This document shows, piece by piece, positions 33,062 to 45,805 of a stretch of DNA of 64,000 bases. Both the position numbers and the translations under genes were made by a program. Each line of letters opens with the position of its first letter. The first letter of the stretch is position 1. Under the pieces are notes generated by a model. It ran no database searches and had not been told where the DNA came from. It saw only the letters and a list, made by a program, of their open reading frames with translations. Origin of the DNA: Clavulina sp. PMI_390 (taxonomy: Eukaryota; Basidiomycota; Agaricomycetes; Cantharellales; Hydnaceae); assembly GCA_015039315.1 (NCBI GenBank), contig WIDE01000090.1:19533-83532 (forward strand). Direction: 5' to 3'.

Positions 33062-34279
33062 CTACCCTATTGCGGGTCGTCGCAAGGTCCATCTCCCATC
33101 TAATGTTTTGCCGTCTCGTAAGAGTGCCTCTGTCTCGCCCATACTGGCTCGATCTTTGAACCACTGAGAAACGGGCACCTGGCCTGCGTCAGCTGCGCCG
33201 TCAGCGTAAGATCTGGAGGACAACAGGAGGGATCGGCTAAGCCATTCTTGACTGGCATTCACGTCGGCTTCCCGGTATGCCGAGCGAATGACAAGCCAGG
33301 CAGTGTCTCTAGCCTTCGATCGGAGGCGTTCCATCAGGGTCTGCAAAGCCTCCATGAATAGCGGGCTGGGATTGGGTGGACGAGAGGGGGATTTCAGCAC
33401 TTTTGCAAGGGATTTTGACTCTAGGCGAGTGGTCGAAGACACCGAGAGGAAGTCGTTACGGCGTAAGAGCAGGCTTAGTCGCTCGATATAGACTTGACAC
33501 TCTTGTGACACGACGTTCGAACGACGTAGATCGGAAAACGCAGGGCGGAACGCTCGTTGAGACGGATATTCCGATACCATCAGATCTAACAGGTATATGA
33601 AAGCAGCATCACAGAGGAAGTGTTGTGCGGTGGAAGGTGCTGATTCCGTCACTTTCTCGGCTGGGAAGTCCAGCAATAGGTGAGATAGAATAGGACCGGC
33701 AGGATTCCGAGCGCTGGAAGCGACGATAGCAAGGAAGGCCGAAGTTTCGTACACTGTGGTGGTTAGTAGAACGTGAATACATTATCAACATGTAGAGGCA
33801 ATAAGATCTGACCTTGAGCCGCAAACGCATCAGCTCTCTTGGACGATATCAGACCCTCCCTTAACTTTCCTAGCACGATAAATTAACCAATATTGTTGGT
33901 GTGGTTTGACGGCCAAGTAGTACTCACGAAACATAATTAACAGATTCTCCTCCTTCTCTTGCTTGTCGGGGGAGTTTCGCCCTTCACGCAAGTACGCCTC
34001 CAGCTAAGTGAACTATAGAGCATAAGGATAACGTCACATTAACATAATTTGGCTCCATTACCTTGTCATTGATGACTTTGTAATAGTCCAGCTGGACCGA
34101 TGCTTTGGTCAACCTTCAGGCGACTCAGATGAGGCCCATGTTTTCCGTTTGAGACACTAGGAGATGACATACGCATCCCCATCCTTCTCGAGCCCGCTGC
34201 TGCGGCTCACTGATGGGATATAACGCCAGTCGCGCGTCGAGGGCTGCTGTTGTGATCGTCCTGACCCGCGACGGCTCAT
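33062..34279 (-). CDS. unassigned helical protein, divergent from HRD3
   Basis: The best start is the ATG at 34279 (MSRRGSGRSQQQPSTRDWRY). Splicing at a GTATGT donor near 34170 restores LTKASVQLDYYKVINDK in frame. Further exons read LEAYLREGRN, LIMFRKLREGLISSKRADAF and a long last exon (about 33754-33062) with YETSAFLAIVASSARNPAGP, HFLCDAAFIYLLDLMVSEYP, ECQVYIERLSLLLRRNDFL and LFMEALQTLMERLRSKARDT. The composition is helical, alpha-solenoid-like, without membrane segments, about 350 residues. No catalytic motif or named domain was recognised. It shares a spacer of about 97 bases with HRD3, suggesting a common promoter. Confidence 0.6.
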
Positions 34280-34376
34280 CGGAGTTTGTTGTGGATTGTT
34301 GACAAATGTTCGAGCCGGAGATTATTGGCTCACTCACCCTCGAGCCTACGTGGAACCCTGTTCACCCCAACCCACG
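34280..34376. promoter_or_regulatory. short divergent promoter, unassigned gene and HRD3
   Basis: Two start codons face away from each other across 97 bases. No GTGAC cluster or TATA box is evident. Confidence 0.45.
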
Positions 34377-37300
34377 ATGGGGACCAGTAGAGCTAGCCAA
34401 AGAAGGCGGAAAGCGACGCTGGTTGCATTCTGTCTTGTAGCACTTTCTTCCGTTGCTGCCCAACAAGGCGCAGACCAGGTGTCAATTCATGACGGTCACT
34501 CCCAGCCCACCGAAGGATCTGCCTCCGGAGGGTCAACAGTGAGTGGCAGATATGCATATGCTAAAGCTGAATCTCCTAACACCATGAAAGCAAAATCATG
34601 CCTCCGAAGCCTCTAGCGCGTACAATGAGGCATTACACGCCCTCCAGTCCCTCCAGCCTCCTCCCAAGCAAGCTCAATCATACAGCTCCCAGACTGCCCG
34701 CTCTTCGCTCTTATCCTTATTCCCGAACGCCCAGGGACCTATTTCTTCGGTGCTACGAATAGCGAACCGAATCCGCAATCATGGGTGGCTCCCACGCTGG
34801 CTGTCAGGCAAAATGGATCGAATAAACAAGGACGACGCAACGTCTAGCTGGAGCGTTTTCGGAAGCTCCGGCTCTCCTCCTGACCCTGGCTCATCAAAAG
34901 CTCTCAAAGTGATCGATCTGCTGACCCATGCTGCGGACTTGGGTCACCTCGATGCTATGTATTCTCTCGCCGACCTGTCACTATTCCCTCCCACTTGGTT
35001 CTCACTTCCCATCAATGCTACTCGCGCTTTCAAATACTATTCTACCCACGCCGATATCACTGGCAATGCCACCTCACAGTCCCATGTCGCATTCTTCTAC
35101 GCCACGGGTTATGCCCCAGAAGGTCAGACTGCACCCGTTCAGGTCGACCAGGCTCGTGCATTATTATATTACACCTTTGCAGCCCACGGCGGGGACACTG
35201 GCTCGTCCATGGTTCTCGGGTATCGGAATTGGGCAGGGATTGGGACCAACGAGAACTGCATGGCGGCGCTCGACTGGTACGAGTCTGCGGCAGAAGCAGC
35301 CATGGCTCATTTCATCACTGGCCCCCCTGGAGGTCATACACTTCCGAAATCCGCAACAAAGATATCTGACCTTGACGGAGGCGTCTTCGGTCCTGGCGCA
35401 AGTGTCGCCTCCACTGGTGGCAACGTCAATCGACCGGTAATCAAAGCCGCTAAATCGCGAGGTACCGGAGAAACATGGGATGACTTGATTGGCTTCTACA
35501 AGGTATACCCTAATTGTTTCCTGATTTATGAAGCACCGCAATATTGATACATCATGCGAATTCGAATAGTTCCATGCCGATCGTGACGAGCTCGACTACG
35601 CCTATCGACTAGGGAAGATATACTACCAAGGGAGCATCTATAATGCTCCAGGCGGTATCGCTTCTGGTGCTGAAAGCTTTGGTGCCATTCCCCAAGATTT
35701 TTTGCGGGCAAAAGCCTACTTCCTCAAGGTTGCCCGCCAAGTTTGGCCCGCTCAGCCTATCAACGGGATGAGTCGCAAGGCCCACCTCACCAAGAAAGAA
35801 GGCGTGGACGAACACACTATTGTCACTGGCTCTTGGGCTGCCGGCTATCTCGGCAGAATGTATCTCCGAGGGGAGGGTGTCAAGCAGGACTTCAAGGTTG
35901 CCAGGATATGGTTTGAGCGTGGTGCCGAATACAATGAGAAGGAGTCTCTCAATGGTTTGGGGATTATCTGGCGCGATGGCCTTCTAAACAAGGAAGTCGA
36001 TGTCAAGCTGGCGAATGAGTATTTCCTAGCAGCCGCGAGCCAAGACTTTGCTGAGGCCCAAGTCAACCTGGGCAAGTTCCACTATCGTACGTCCAACCCG
36101 CGTAAACCTATCTGCAGACAGATTCTAACGAACCTTGTTAGATCGTGCGGAATTCGCTGTGGCGATCAAGTATTTCGAGGCTGCGATTCGCAACGGGTCG
36201 CGATTTGAGGCGTTCTACTACATTGCTTCAATTCACGCAGCCCGCGCCCTCGATCCCAGTTCCTCGAGCTCTGTCAGTGCAGGCTCGTGTGGCGTCGCAG
36301 TGAGCTTCTTCAAACTCGTCGCGGAGCGAGGTAGCTGGAAATCAGATCTCATTGGCGAGGCTGAGCGATTGTGGCTCGGTGGGGATAATGGCTTCGCTCT
36401 GACCTCTGCGCTCATCGCTCCGTCGAGTTCGACGGGAATGGGGGATGAGCGTTCGCGCGAGCGTGATGCAGCGAAGCTCAGGTGGTGGATTGCTGCTGAG
36501 CAAGGTCACGAGATTGCCCAAAATAACTTAGCCTATACTCTGGATCCTCGTATGTGTTGAGCTTTCACACTCTTTACAATGATGCCATACTAACTTCCTC
36601 TATCTCGACTCCATTAGACAAGAGCCTTCTGGACCACTATTCGTCCACTGTAGCCAATAATGAGACTGCTCGGTCCGCCCTTATCCAGTGGACACGCTCA
36701 GCAGCTCAACACGACGTCGATGCCTTGGTCAAAGTGGGAGACTATTACTACTGGGGCGTTGGTATCGAGAACGAGTCGCAGGACATGTTGTGGGAGAAGG
36801 CCGCAGGATACTACCTCAGTGCTGTTGAGACCCAACGCAGCGCACTAGCTATGTGGAATCTAGGTTGGATGTATGAGAGCGGACGTGGTGTTAGCATGGT
36901 TTGTGGCCTAGGCAGTTCACTCATACCTTATTGTGCACAAAACTGATCATACTTCTTACAGGACTATCATCTGGCGAAACGATATTATGACATGGCCCTA
37001 GAGACGAATACAGAAGCATACCTACCTGTCATGCTCTCACTCTCCAAGCTCTATCTCAAGAGCTTGTGGTACACGATCACGAATGGGCAGGACAAGTCGC
37101 TCCTCCTGTGGAACGTTGACGATGATGAGCAGTGGTACATTGGAAAGGCTCGGGAAGAATTCGCAAAACGCTGGCAAAAGGGAGCTGGCAGCCCTGAAGC
37201 TGTTGATGGTGGCTCTGAGCCAGCTACGATTGACGCCGATGACCCTGTGGAATGGGCCGAAGAGCAAAAGGCAGCAGAAGTTGAACGAGCTCGGGCAGAG

Positions 37301-37657
37301 GAAGAGGCGTATGAGCGGGGGGACTTCTTCTCTGGCGACTTCCTCGCAGTTGGTGACCCTCGACGACCTCCGCGGTATGACGAGAATGGGCACGAGATGC
37401 CTGATGTGCAGGAGTTCTGGGAGACGATGTTCCTCGCTGCTCTCGTCATCATGATCTCTGCGCTCATCTTCGTTCGTGCGCGATTTGTCGCACAGGCTGA
37501 TGTTGCTCGGCGGCGGTACCACGAGCAGCAAGAGCAAGAAAGACGGAACGCTGATGGCACGACGCCAGCAGCACATGAACCGGAACGCCGCGATGACCCA
37601 GACGCAATACCAGACATTGGTCTGTTCGCACCGGGGCAGGAGCCTCCAGATCTATAA
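34377..37657 (+). CDS. HRD3: SEL1-repeat ER membrane protein, HRD3/SEL1L-type ERAD adaptor
   Basis: Scaffold and substrate adaptor of the HRD1 ubiquitin ligase in ER-associated degradation. The ATG at 34377 opens a signal peptide (KATLVAFCLVALSSVAA). SEL1-like repeats follow in series: LLTHAADLGHLDAMYSLADL, LLYYTFAAHGGDTGSSMVLG, WAAGYLGRMYLRGEGVKQD, NEKESLNGLGIIWRDG, SQDFAEAQVNLGKFHY, AEQGHEIAQNNLAYTLDP, AQHDVDALVKVGDYYYWG and SALAMWNLGWMYESGRGVS. After an acidic, Glu/Ala-rich segment comes one membrane helix (MFLAALVIMISALIFVRARF) and a short polar tail rich in Arg and Gln. The topology, lumenal repeats with a C-terminal anchor, fits HRD3. About 960 residues, seven or so exons. Stop at 37655-37657. 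Confidence 0.92.
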
Positions 37658-38404
37658 TCATTGTACATCCTGCTTTATTGTAGTTTTATTCCACCATCTA
37701 TGTCATCTATAGAGAAGCAATTGATTCGCCTCCAAAGAATAAGCGCCGGGCCGAATGACTATATATAGGGAGGCGCTTCGCAAGTTGGTGTCTCTTTGTA
37801 CTCGGACCACGATTATTGTCCCATATGCGGGCGGAGTTATGTCCAATTTCACCCGCAGTGGTCTACATGTAGGTTCAAGAGCAATGCTCTTTACCTCCCA
37901 GCTGGAGCGCTTGACCAGTTTCTCGCCGTCGAGATCTCCTTACCAGGGACGTCACATTTTTTTCTTCGCCACACACCCACCATATCTCCATTTCTCAGCA
38001 TTCTTTTATCTTCCCTATGAGATTCTACCGTCTTCAAGCTTATCATATCCCCTGTAATTGTTCACTATCCATTTGGGGCCTTGGTCCTTCGTCCAAATTT
38101 TTCGTGCACCAAGTCAAACGTTCCCACACTTCACGCCTTGTACAAATGGCACAATTTCCCTTCGTTGTATCTAACATGTGTAACAATATATCATCGCGGT
38201 CCCCCATGATTGTCACGTTTCGCGTTTAGAAGCTTGCTTTTGCTTGGAGTCCTCAAGTGCCACTGGGCTAGCCAAATACTTGGGGATTCGGAATTGATCA
38301 TTGTAATTGACTTGATAGAGTGTAATGAGAGGATATGGAGCCCGCCAGGGCTAGTTTCGTTGTATGGTTGAGGCAAGAAAGAACGATAAATATGCAAATA
38401 AATC
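37658..38404. other. spacer between convergent HRD3 and RMD1-like genes
   Basis: Contains a TATATATA stretch at 37759-37766 and an open frame with a C-P-I-C-G...C pattern (about 37796-38020) that has no ATG. A small gene here is possible but not supported. Confidence 0.4.
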
Positions 38405-40437
38405 TCAGGCAGCAGAAAACAAATCGACTAAAATCGTTATGACACCAAGCACTGTAGCATGCGAATTAGCGACCTTGTTCTCTACTAGTATGTTCTATGA
38501 ATGGCATACCGATCTCTATTCCAATGAGGGCAATGACGATTTGCTCCAACCTTTCCGCATGCTTGCTCTGTACAGACTCTTTGAGAAGGGATAACATATC
38601 TTGGAGGACCTAGAATGATCCATATAGGTCAGTCGCTATCTAAAGTGATGGAGTCAATGCATACCTCGACACGTGTATTGAGAAGGTCGATCCTTTGGGG
38701 TATCTCAAGATAGCTTCGAGCGGCATCGTACAAAGGTTGCAGATCAGGATAACTCTGTATGGGAAGCGAGTGAGCTCTGGTTCTAGTGGCTTGAATTGAC
38801 CATGACATACCCAGAATAGTTCCTAGACATGGGCGTGAAAAGACTGCATTTAGCATTCCGCCAATGATACGAACCACATAAGACGGAACTCACCGGACTG
38901 TCCAACACAGAACCAACGAGATTGATATTCATTCGGAGGATAAATAAGCTCCCTATTTGTTGCATAATCTCGCCGTGATCCATCTATTAAACAAATTTCA
39001 AGTTAGAGGCGGAATAAGATGGCGACGCTAGATCAACGAACCCCAATCTTCCCCGTCTCAGATATTGTTTCAGGAATATTCTTTGTTTCATCGATTGTAT
39101 TCGAGATCAGGTCTTCGAACTTTGGAAGGCAGTGAGCACGGGTACGATGTGGTGAGATGTAATACAAGACTTACCAGAGAAATCTTTACCGACTGAGCGA
39201 GAGCATGCGATAATGAGAGCTTGGTCCTGGCAAGGGATCGGGGAATGATCAGTTTCCCTGACGATGAGAAGCTTTCAACTTGTGACATACATATAACTTG
39301 ACCCGCGTCGTAGGGTGATGACGTCGTTGTATATTCTGTACTGGAATGAGTGAAGGACAGATGAGGGAATTATGCAATACGTACCGGCTGTAGTTGGCAT
39401 AGTAAAAGTTGAGGTCTTCATATTCCACTTCATCTGGAGCTATGGGGGAGTTCAAGAGGCGTTGGTAGAAAGGCTAGGACCAACTCACGAAGACGCTCGA
39501 CCTCAAATCGTCGTCTGGTGGTCGAGCAGGTTGGTCAGACCTAGTTCTACGGAAGAGAGACGAAAGTGGAGCAGTAGACTCACATAGAAGAGAGAAAACG
39601 TTTCTCTTGAGGCTCTGTCATGCCCCAGCAGACAACGACTCCAAACTCAAATACGAATACCTCGGCTGCCGCGCTGTGTTCGCCACCAATTTTGTCGAAC
39701 TTTTTCTTCACGCGTCTGCGAGGCCGTAAAGTCAGGTCGCCCTCGAGGGCACGCCGATTTAGATCATTAGTCACGGAAGGAACAACAGTGCCATCGCTTG
39801 ACGAGAATGGAATGTCGGAGGCACCGAGGAGGTCGCCAATTGCAGGTTGCTCTGCTTGCGATGCTGGAGCAATAGTTTCAAGGGGCCCATCATAGGAATA
39901 GGGAGTATAAAGAACGTCGTCGAATTGCTTGACATCTGTCCTGTGCGAGCTTCTCCTTGCGTTGAAGAACCGTTGGAGATCGGCCAACCGATAGGAACTG
40001 GCAGTACAGTATGCAGTAGCTCGAGGAAGCTTTGCTTTCTCCTTCTTTGTGAGGCGAAGGGCGTCTTTCCGAGCTGTTCCCGCAGGGATATGGGCTATTT
40101 GCTTGTAAAGCTACGACTCGGCAGGGATAACATGAGACTGAGGAACGCGACTTGGGATGGGGATTCGCACACATACCTCGACATCGTCTTCGTCGTCATC
40201 AGCATCACTTTCGCTTGCCGTGACCTCCTCTTCTTCATCGTCTTCGTCATCTCCATCTCCATCTTCTTCCCCGGCGACTATCTTTGACTGGGTAGGTGGC
40301 TCTGGCTGTTCAGGAAGCACCTTGAGCTTGTGGGCAGCCTTGGTTGTTCTCCTGACGGCACCGCGAGATTTCTGGTCGGGTGAGCTCCTCCCCGCAGGAT
40401 TAGTTTGGCTGGTCGGTAATATTGGTTTCGACGCCAT
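38405..40437 (-). CDS. RMD1/RMND1-like protein (DUF155)
   Basis: The start at 40437 opens MASKPILPTSQTNPAG, a basic, disordered leader with a long acidic tract (DDEDDEEEEVTASES). Exon 2 gives LQRFFNARRSSHRTDVKQFD. The DUF155 domain follows: AAAEVFVFEFGVVVCWGMTE, PQEKRFLSS, EYEDLNFYYANYS and TKLSLSHALAQSVKISL. Near the end are IPQRIDLLNTRVE, LSLLKESVQSKHAERLEQIV and IALIGIEI. A last splice adds VLGVITILVDLFSAA, giving a C-terminal membrane anchor, with the stop at 38405-38407. Yeast relatives Rmd1/Rmd8 are linked to sporulation and human RMND1 to mitochondrial translation; which branch applies here is not decided. Confidence 0.88.
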
Positions 40438-40546
40438 TGGCAATGGGAGGCGCGAGAGAAGGAGAGTGACGACCGCGTGAGGTGACAGTCCCAGTTCACA
40501 CACGTCACACCTCTGCTTGCTTGCTCCTCGAAATATTTTGCTCACC
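40438..40546. promoter_or_regulatory. shared divergent promoter of RMD1-like gene and NAA15
   Basis: The two start codons are 109 bases apart. GTGAC/GTCAC pentamers occur at 40466-40470, 40482-40486 and 40504-40508. Confidence 0.55.
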
Positions 40547-43500
40547 ATGTCCAAGGCCGGGCAAGCTCCAGCGATTCCCAAAAACCGCGTGCTACCTTCA
40601 AAGGAGGCTACTCTCTTCAAAACTGTTCTGGTTCGTCACACCTCATCCCTGAGCAATCACCCAACAGCCCCAGCTTATGTACATGCTTCGTGTCCAGCAA
40701 CTTTACGAGACTCAACAGTTCAAACGCGCCTTGAAAACCGCAGACCAGATTCTCAAAAAGGCGCCTAGTCATGGCGGTAGGAAACCTCTTATGGAAACAG
40801 TATTCCCTAGCTAAACGTCAACATCTAGAAACGACCTCGATGAAGGGTCTCATCCTCACCCATATGAATCGGAAAGACGAAGGTGTCGAATTAGTGAAGA
40901 AGGGCGTAAAGCTTGATATCACATCCCACATCTGTTGGCACGTTCTTGGCCTCGTCCATCGCGCAGATCGGAATTATGAGGAAGCACTCAAGTGCTATAC
41001 ACAAGCCCTAAAATTTGACAAGGTGCGGGAGCTCTCCTATTGATGATTCAAAATCGATCTAACAGGCGGTGACTGTTCTATTCAGGATAATCTCAATATT
41101 CTACGAGACTCCGCCCAGATGCAGATGCACCTCAGACACTTTGACGCTCTCGTCGAGTCGCGCCAAATATTACTCAAGTATCGAGCAAACCTGCGGCAAG
41201 GATGGGGTGCCCTCGCTGTTGCGTACCTTCTAAATGGCCAAGGCGAGGCCGCCAAGAAGGTCTTGGAACTTTATGAACGGACAGTCAAGAACGTGCCCAA
41301 ATACGACCCGGAGCATTCTGAGGTTCTCCTTCTGCACGTCAGAATTTTGATTGAGCTAAAACAACTCGGGGAGGCTCTCGATTTCCTCAATGTCCATGCG
41401 AAAGAACGATCAATAACGGATAGGAAAGCAATCGTCATCAACAGAGGTACGCTCTCCCCTCGAGTGTTTTCGGGGTTGCTGCTTATTGGCCCCAACCATT
41501 AGCACACATCTACACACAACTAGGGCGTGTAGAAGATGCGCGTGAGAGCTGGCGACACCTCATTGAAATGAACCAAGAATGTCACGAATACTACCAGGGC
41601 TTCCTCGCCACTCTTGGCTCCGACATTCGTGCGTTATTCAAAGAAAACCATCTTTAATATAACGTTGCTGATTAGCTCTACCTAATTTAGACGCGAAGAC
41701 GGGCGAATCCCATCAGCGGGCAATCAAGTCACTACGCGAGTTTACTGAGCAGTACCCAAAAGCTCTAGTGCCTCAGCGATTGCTCCTGAACCTTGTCTCA
41801 GGTAAGCTCTCCCATTCTTCAGGCACCCCAAATCTTCAGCAGTGTCATAACTTCTCAATATAGGTGATGAGTTCAGCAGCGCTGTTGAGCCATATATTAG
41901 GAGAGGGATCACACGAGGCATCCCTTCCTTATTTGCTGACCTCAAAACCCTATACGTTGACGCGGAGAAGCGGTCTACCATTGAACGCATTGCGGAAGCT
42001 ATCCTGGCCGAGCAAGAAGCTACCCCTTCTGGTATGTCACCAGCAAGCACATCATCTGTGGTGAACTGACATTGGATATATCAGATCCGGCAATGCAAGA
42101 ACCTCCGTCAACATTAGTTTGGACTCTGTATTTCCTGGGACAGCACTATGCCACAAGCCCCTCCACATATCCAAAAGCTCTCGAACTTCTTCGGAAGGGC
42201 ATCGCACACACTCCGACTTTGACAGAACTCCACATGGCCGAGGCTCGCGTTATGAAACGCTGTGGAGATGTGCTTGGGGCTTCCGCCACGATGACGGTAG
42301 CGTGGCGCCTTGATCTTCAAGATCGCTTCCTCAACACGAAGAACGCCAAATACCTCTTAAGAGCTGGGTTCGTTGAGGAGGCTAACGCGATGCTGGGGCT
42401 TTTCACTAGAGTATGTTTTTTCTTCCGCTTGCTTATATCCCCCAACCTCGCTCATGTTGCCCAATTTTCAGAAAAAGGCCGTAAGTCCTGGAGCCGATCT
42501 CGAAGACATGCAGTCATTACTCTATCTGCTCGAGGAAGGAGGCGCTCATCTCCGAGCCGGGAAGTTGCATCTCGCCCTGAAGCGCTACCACACTGTCGTC
42601 AAGGTATGACACCTTTTGCGACCAGGGATTCGGGCGATTCTGAATATCTTCCCCAGTTGTTTGATGATCACGAGGAAGATCAATACGACTTCCATTCGTA
42701 CGCTTTACGGAAATATACTTACAATGCATACCTGAGCTTCATTGAATGGGAAGACACATTGCGATCTCATCCTGGTTATGCTACTGCTGCAATTGCTGCA
42801 TCTAAGGTGCGTGCTGTATATCATTCTGCGCGATAGCTTACTGAAGACTCGGTATAGATCTATATACGATTACACGACAACCCAAAACTTGCGAAACCTG
42901 ATAGTAAGGGCTATTCCACCTGCTCACGATCTCTCATTTAGCTAATTGCTTGATTAGTTTCGGCAGCAGCGAAGAAAGCCGCTAAAAAGGCCAAGAAAGC
43001 TGAGCACAAGCAAGCAGAAGAGAATGGGAAGAAGCCAGGTTAGTCATATACTCTTGCCTCTGTTGAATATGATCCCTCACGTGTGCATTATCAGCTGCAG
43101 CATCCAAAGATGACGACGAAGGGCCCACACCAGTCGACGACGATCCGGAAGGGCTGAAACTCTTGGCGACGGCAACGCCGCTGGATGTGGCAGCTAAAAT
43201 ACTCCAGCCGCTCGCAACATTGCGGGCGGATATGTTGGAGGGTTGGATTGTTACCTACGACGTTGCCGTTCGAAGAGGTGCGAGCTTCTTGTGCATGGCT
43301 CGGCCCCATGATATCCTAACGCCGCCTTCCCTCCTTAGGAAAATACCTGCAAGCGCTCCGTGCACTGAACTCTGCAAAAGCGATTGATGCAACCAGCCCA
43401 GAACTCCACGTTCGTTTGGCAGACTTCAAGTCCCGCAGTACGTACACTGCTCATCCACTAGCTCCACATGTAATGCTGAATCATTGTTCTTGCAGTCAAC

Positions 43501-44027
43501 GCTCTCCCTTCTCCTCTACCTTCCGATGTTGGAGCTGTCGTTTCTTCAGGACTTGAATCCCTGCTACCTGGCGACCCATCACTTGAGGCTTTCAACAATG
43601 CATTCCTCCAACAGTCTCCAGCAACTGCCTCTCGGTCATTAGCGGCAGCACAGGTGGCCAAAATCAATAAGCAACCTGTATCTGACGTTGAGAACTTGGT
43701 CTTCCAAATGCTGCATGATGAGGCTGAGCCCTCAATACCAGTACGTACATCTGAGCCGCTTGGAACAAGGATGTTGGGGACACTGACACCAATTGCTTTT
43801 CACAGCTATGTATTGAAGCTTTGTCTTTCCTCCGAACAGGCTTTGGAGAGAAGCCATCAGAGCGGGCAGACGAATTCCAGAAAGCTTGCGCTGATCGCTT
43901 CGTGTTATCGACCGTTTTCAAATCTGAACCAGAACTCCTCGCTATCAGGCAAGCGCATACCTTTGGTATTGGGGAAGATCGTGCGGATGATTCCGCAAAG
44001 CTAGAGGAGTCACCAGTAGTTCAATAG
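40547..44027 (+). CDS. NAA15: NatA N-terminal acetyltransferase auxiliary subunit NAA15
   Basis: Anchors the catalytic subunit NAA10 to the ribosome for co-translational N-terminal acetylation. The ATG at 40547 opens MSKAGQAPAIPKNRVLPSKE, followed after splicing by FKRALKTADQILKKAPSHG. TPR-like helices continue: SMKGLILTHMNRKDEGVELV, HICWHVLGLVHRADRNYEEA, NLNILRDSAQMQMHLRHFD, LRQGWGALAVAYLLNGQGEA, EVLLLHVRILIELKQLGEAL and DAKTGESHQRAIKSLREF. Later parts have LYFLGQHYATSPSTYPKALE, YDFHSYALRKYTYNAYL and the basic stretch KKAAKKAKKAEHKQAEENGK, as expected for ribosome contact. The C-terminal exons end KLEESPVVQ with TAG at 44025-44027. At least a dozen short introns; no break found. Confidence 0.92.
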
Positions 44028-44168
44028 TAGTTATGATGTAGATGGATCTTCTGGGTGATCTTTTCTATTTGAGGTGGAGGTTTACACTTGGTAGGATGAA
44101 TACCACAATCATATTGATGAACAGATAATGTAGTTGATGTGTCCAGGATATTTGGGAAACGATCCGCA

Positions 44169-45805
44169 TTATCGGTTTGGAACATAGCTATAGATATGGG
44201 CTACGCCCCAACCTCCTTCCGGCGGGTAGACAATAAGCTCTCCACGCCATGGGTTCTGGGCCAAGTTGTCAATTTCAACATCAGATGGGATAAGCCCGAT
44301 GAGATGAGGGCGCGCTGCTGGTGTGGTTTGGGGGCTGCTTTCGGTGATTGTACACGTTCGACAGTGCAAGCGGCCGTCGTGGCAAGAAAATACAAAGAAT
44401 CTCTTTCCCAAATGAAGGGCATCGTATTTCTCGAATGCACCAAAATTCTCGCTCAGGTGTTCGGCAGGTAATAAGACGCGAAGCGGGGGGTCACTCTTCA
44501 TCGGCATTACAAGCTGTCCTAGCCGATAAAAACGCGGATCACAGTCTCCACCAAATAAAATGGCTGTCCCCGAGTTAGAGCAGCTAACTCCGAGACCTTC
44601 GGGCCATGTGATGAGATCTAGCTCGACTCCAATGACCCTCGTGTCAAGGGGTCGCGAAGGTTCGGCATCACCAACTTCCTCTCTGCTTGAAGGAGATTCA
44701 GCTAGCAAAGAGACTTGAAAAAGACAGATCATGGTTTCACCATTCCCAGGGATAATAACTGTGATGGAGACTTGCTTTGATTCTGGCACTGGATCCAATA
44801 CCATATATCGCAAGTTGTTCTAGTTGTAGTGTTCTGTAAGGCCAATGGAACGGAACAGGGATGGGGAAGGCTCACTTCTAAGTACCGATGAGAAATCCTG
44901 CCATAAGTAGTTCTGAAGAGGTCCCGGACAGTTATAACTTCGTCGTCACTGAGGGTAGCCAGGTATCTTCCATCTGAGGTGACGAACGGGACAACGATAG
45001 AAGATCCCAACGCTTTCCAGGCATCCTTCCCTATCCTAATCTTCTCTGTTGCAACGCTCAAATCGCGAAGATCTACAACCAATTGATAGAGGCTATGGAA
45101 AAGATATCAACAACAATATCAAGCCTCTGGGCAGAAATGATACTGACTTCCATTCATGGATTTCATCAACGTCAACTCCAACGACAATTCTATAAGCCGA
45201 AGCATCCTCCGTCGGCAGCAGTCGCATATTCACCGAATACATTGATCCCAATTGTTCGGGCGCATCGATGACAGCTAGAGCCCGAGGGTAGAAATCCAGT
45301 CCTGCCTTGTGTGAGATTCCGAGCCCCAGATCCCAAATCACGACGATCTCAGCACTAGATATCGTCACGATGTATCTTCCTCCAGGTATGACCCGGCTTT
45401 GCATGATAATCTCAGTTTCGGACTCGGGGGAGGTAAGGTCTGGGCAGAATCGCATGACTGATTCGGAGATGCAAATAGAATTCGGGGATAATAGCTTGTG
45501 GGCCATCCGATAGGGGCGCACAGCTGTCAACTCTAGCTGATACCTGTCCATCTTATCGAAGGGGAAAGTGCAACTGGGCACATAGTTTGCCGCGCATTGG
45601 ATTCGCAGAAAGCGATTCCAGACCCCCGTCTCGAGGGTGACGTCATGGAGGGCTTTAGACACCTGTAGAAAAGTGATGTGCAAATCAGTCAATATCTCTC
45701 TGCTGGAGTCGACAAATCTGTGCAGCCTACCATTCGCAAACAGACGATATCCCGCGGGTCATCTAAATACACGAGGACCTCAAGCCACACGTCACGGACT
45801 AGCAT
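44169..45805 (-). CDS. F-box / beta-propeller-like protein, copy 4
   Basis: First of four tandem minus-strand copies. The best start is the ATG at 45805, opening MLVRDVWLEVLVYL and DDPRDIVCLRM. Lysine-rich codons related to the leader of copy 5 lie upstream in frame but have no ATG before an in-frame TGA, so this copy begins about 18 residues later. Exon 2 (about 45660-45135) has VWNRFLRIQCAANYVPSCTF, KMDRYQLELTAVRPYRM and PGGRYIVTISSAEIVVIWDLG. Exon 3 has TSDGRYLATLSDDEVITVRDL. Exon 4 has LPAEHLSENFG, FFVFSCHDGRLHC and NPWRGELIVYPPEG, ending YSYVPNR. Intact; closest to copies 5 and 6. Confidence 0.75.

Noticed and set aside
34125..34337. Alternative first exon for the gene divergent from HRD3
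   Set aside because: This frame starts with GTG and cannot be spliced in phase to the next exon; the ATG at 34279 in another frame can.
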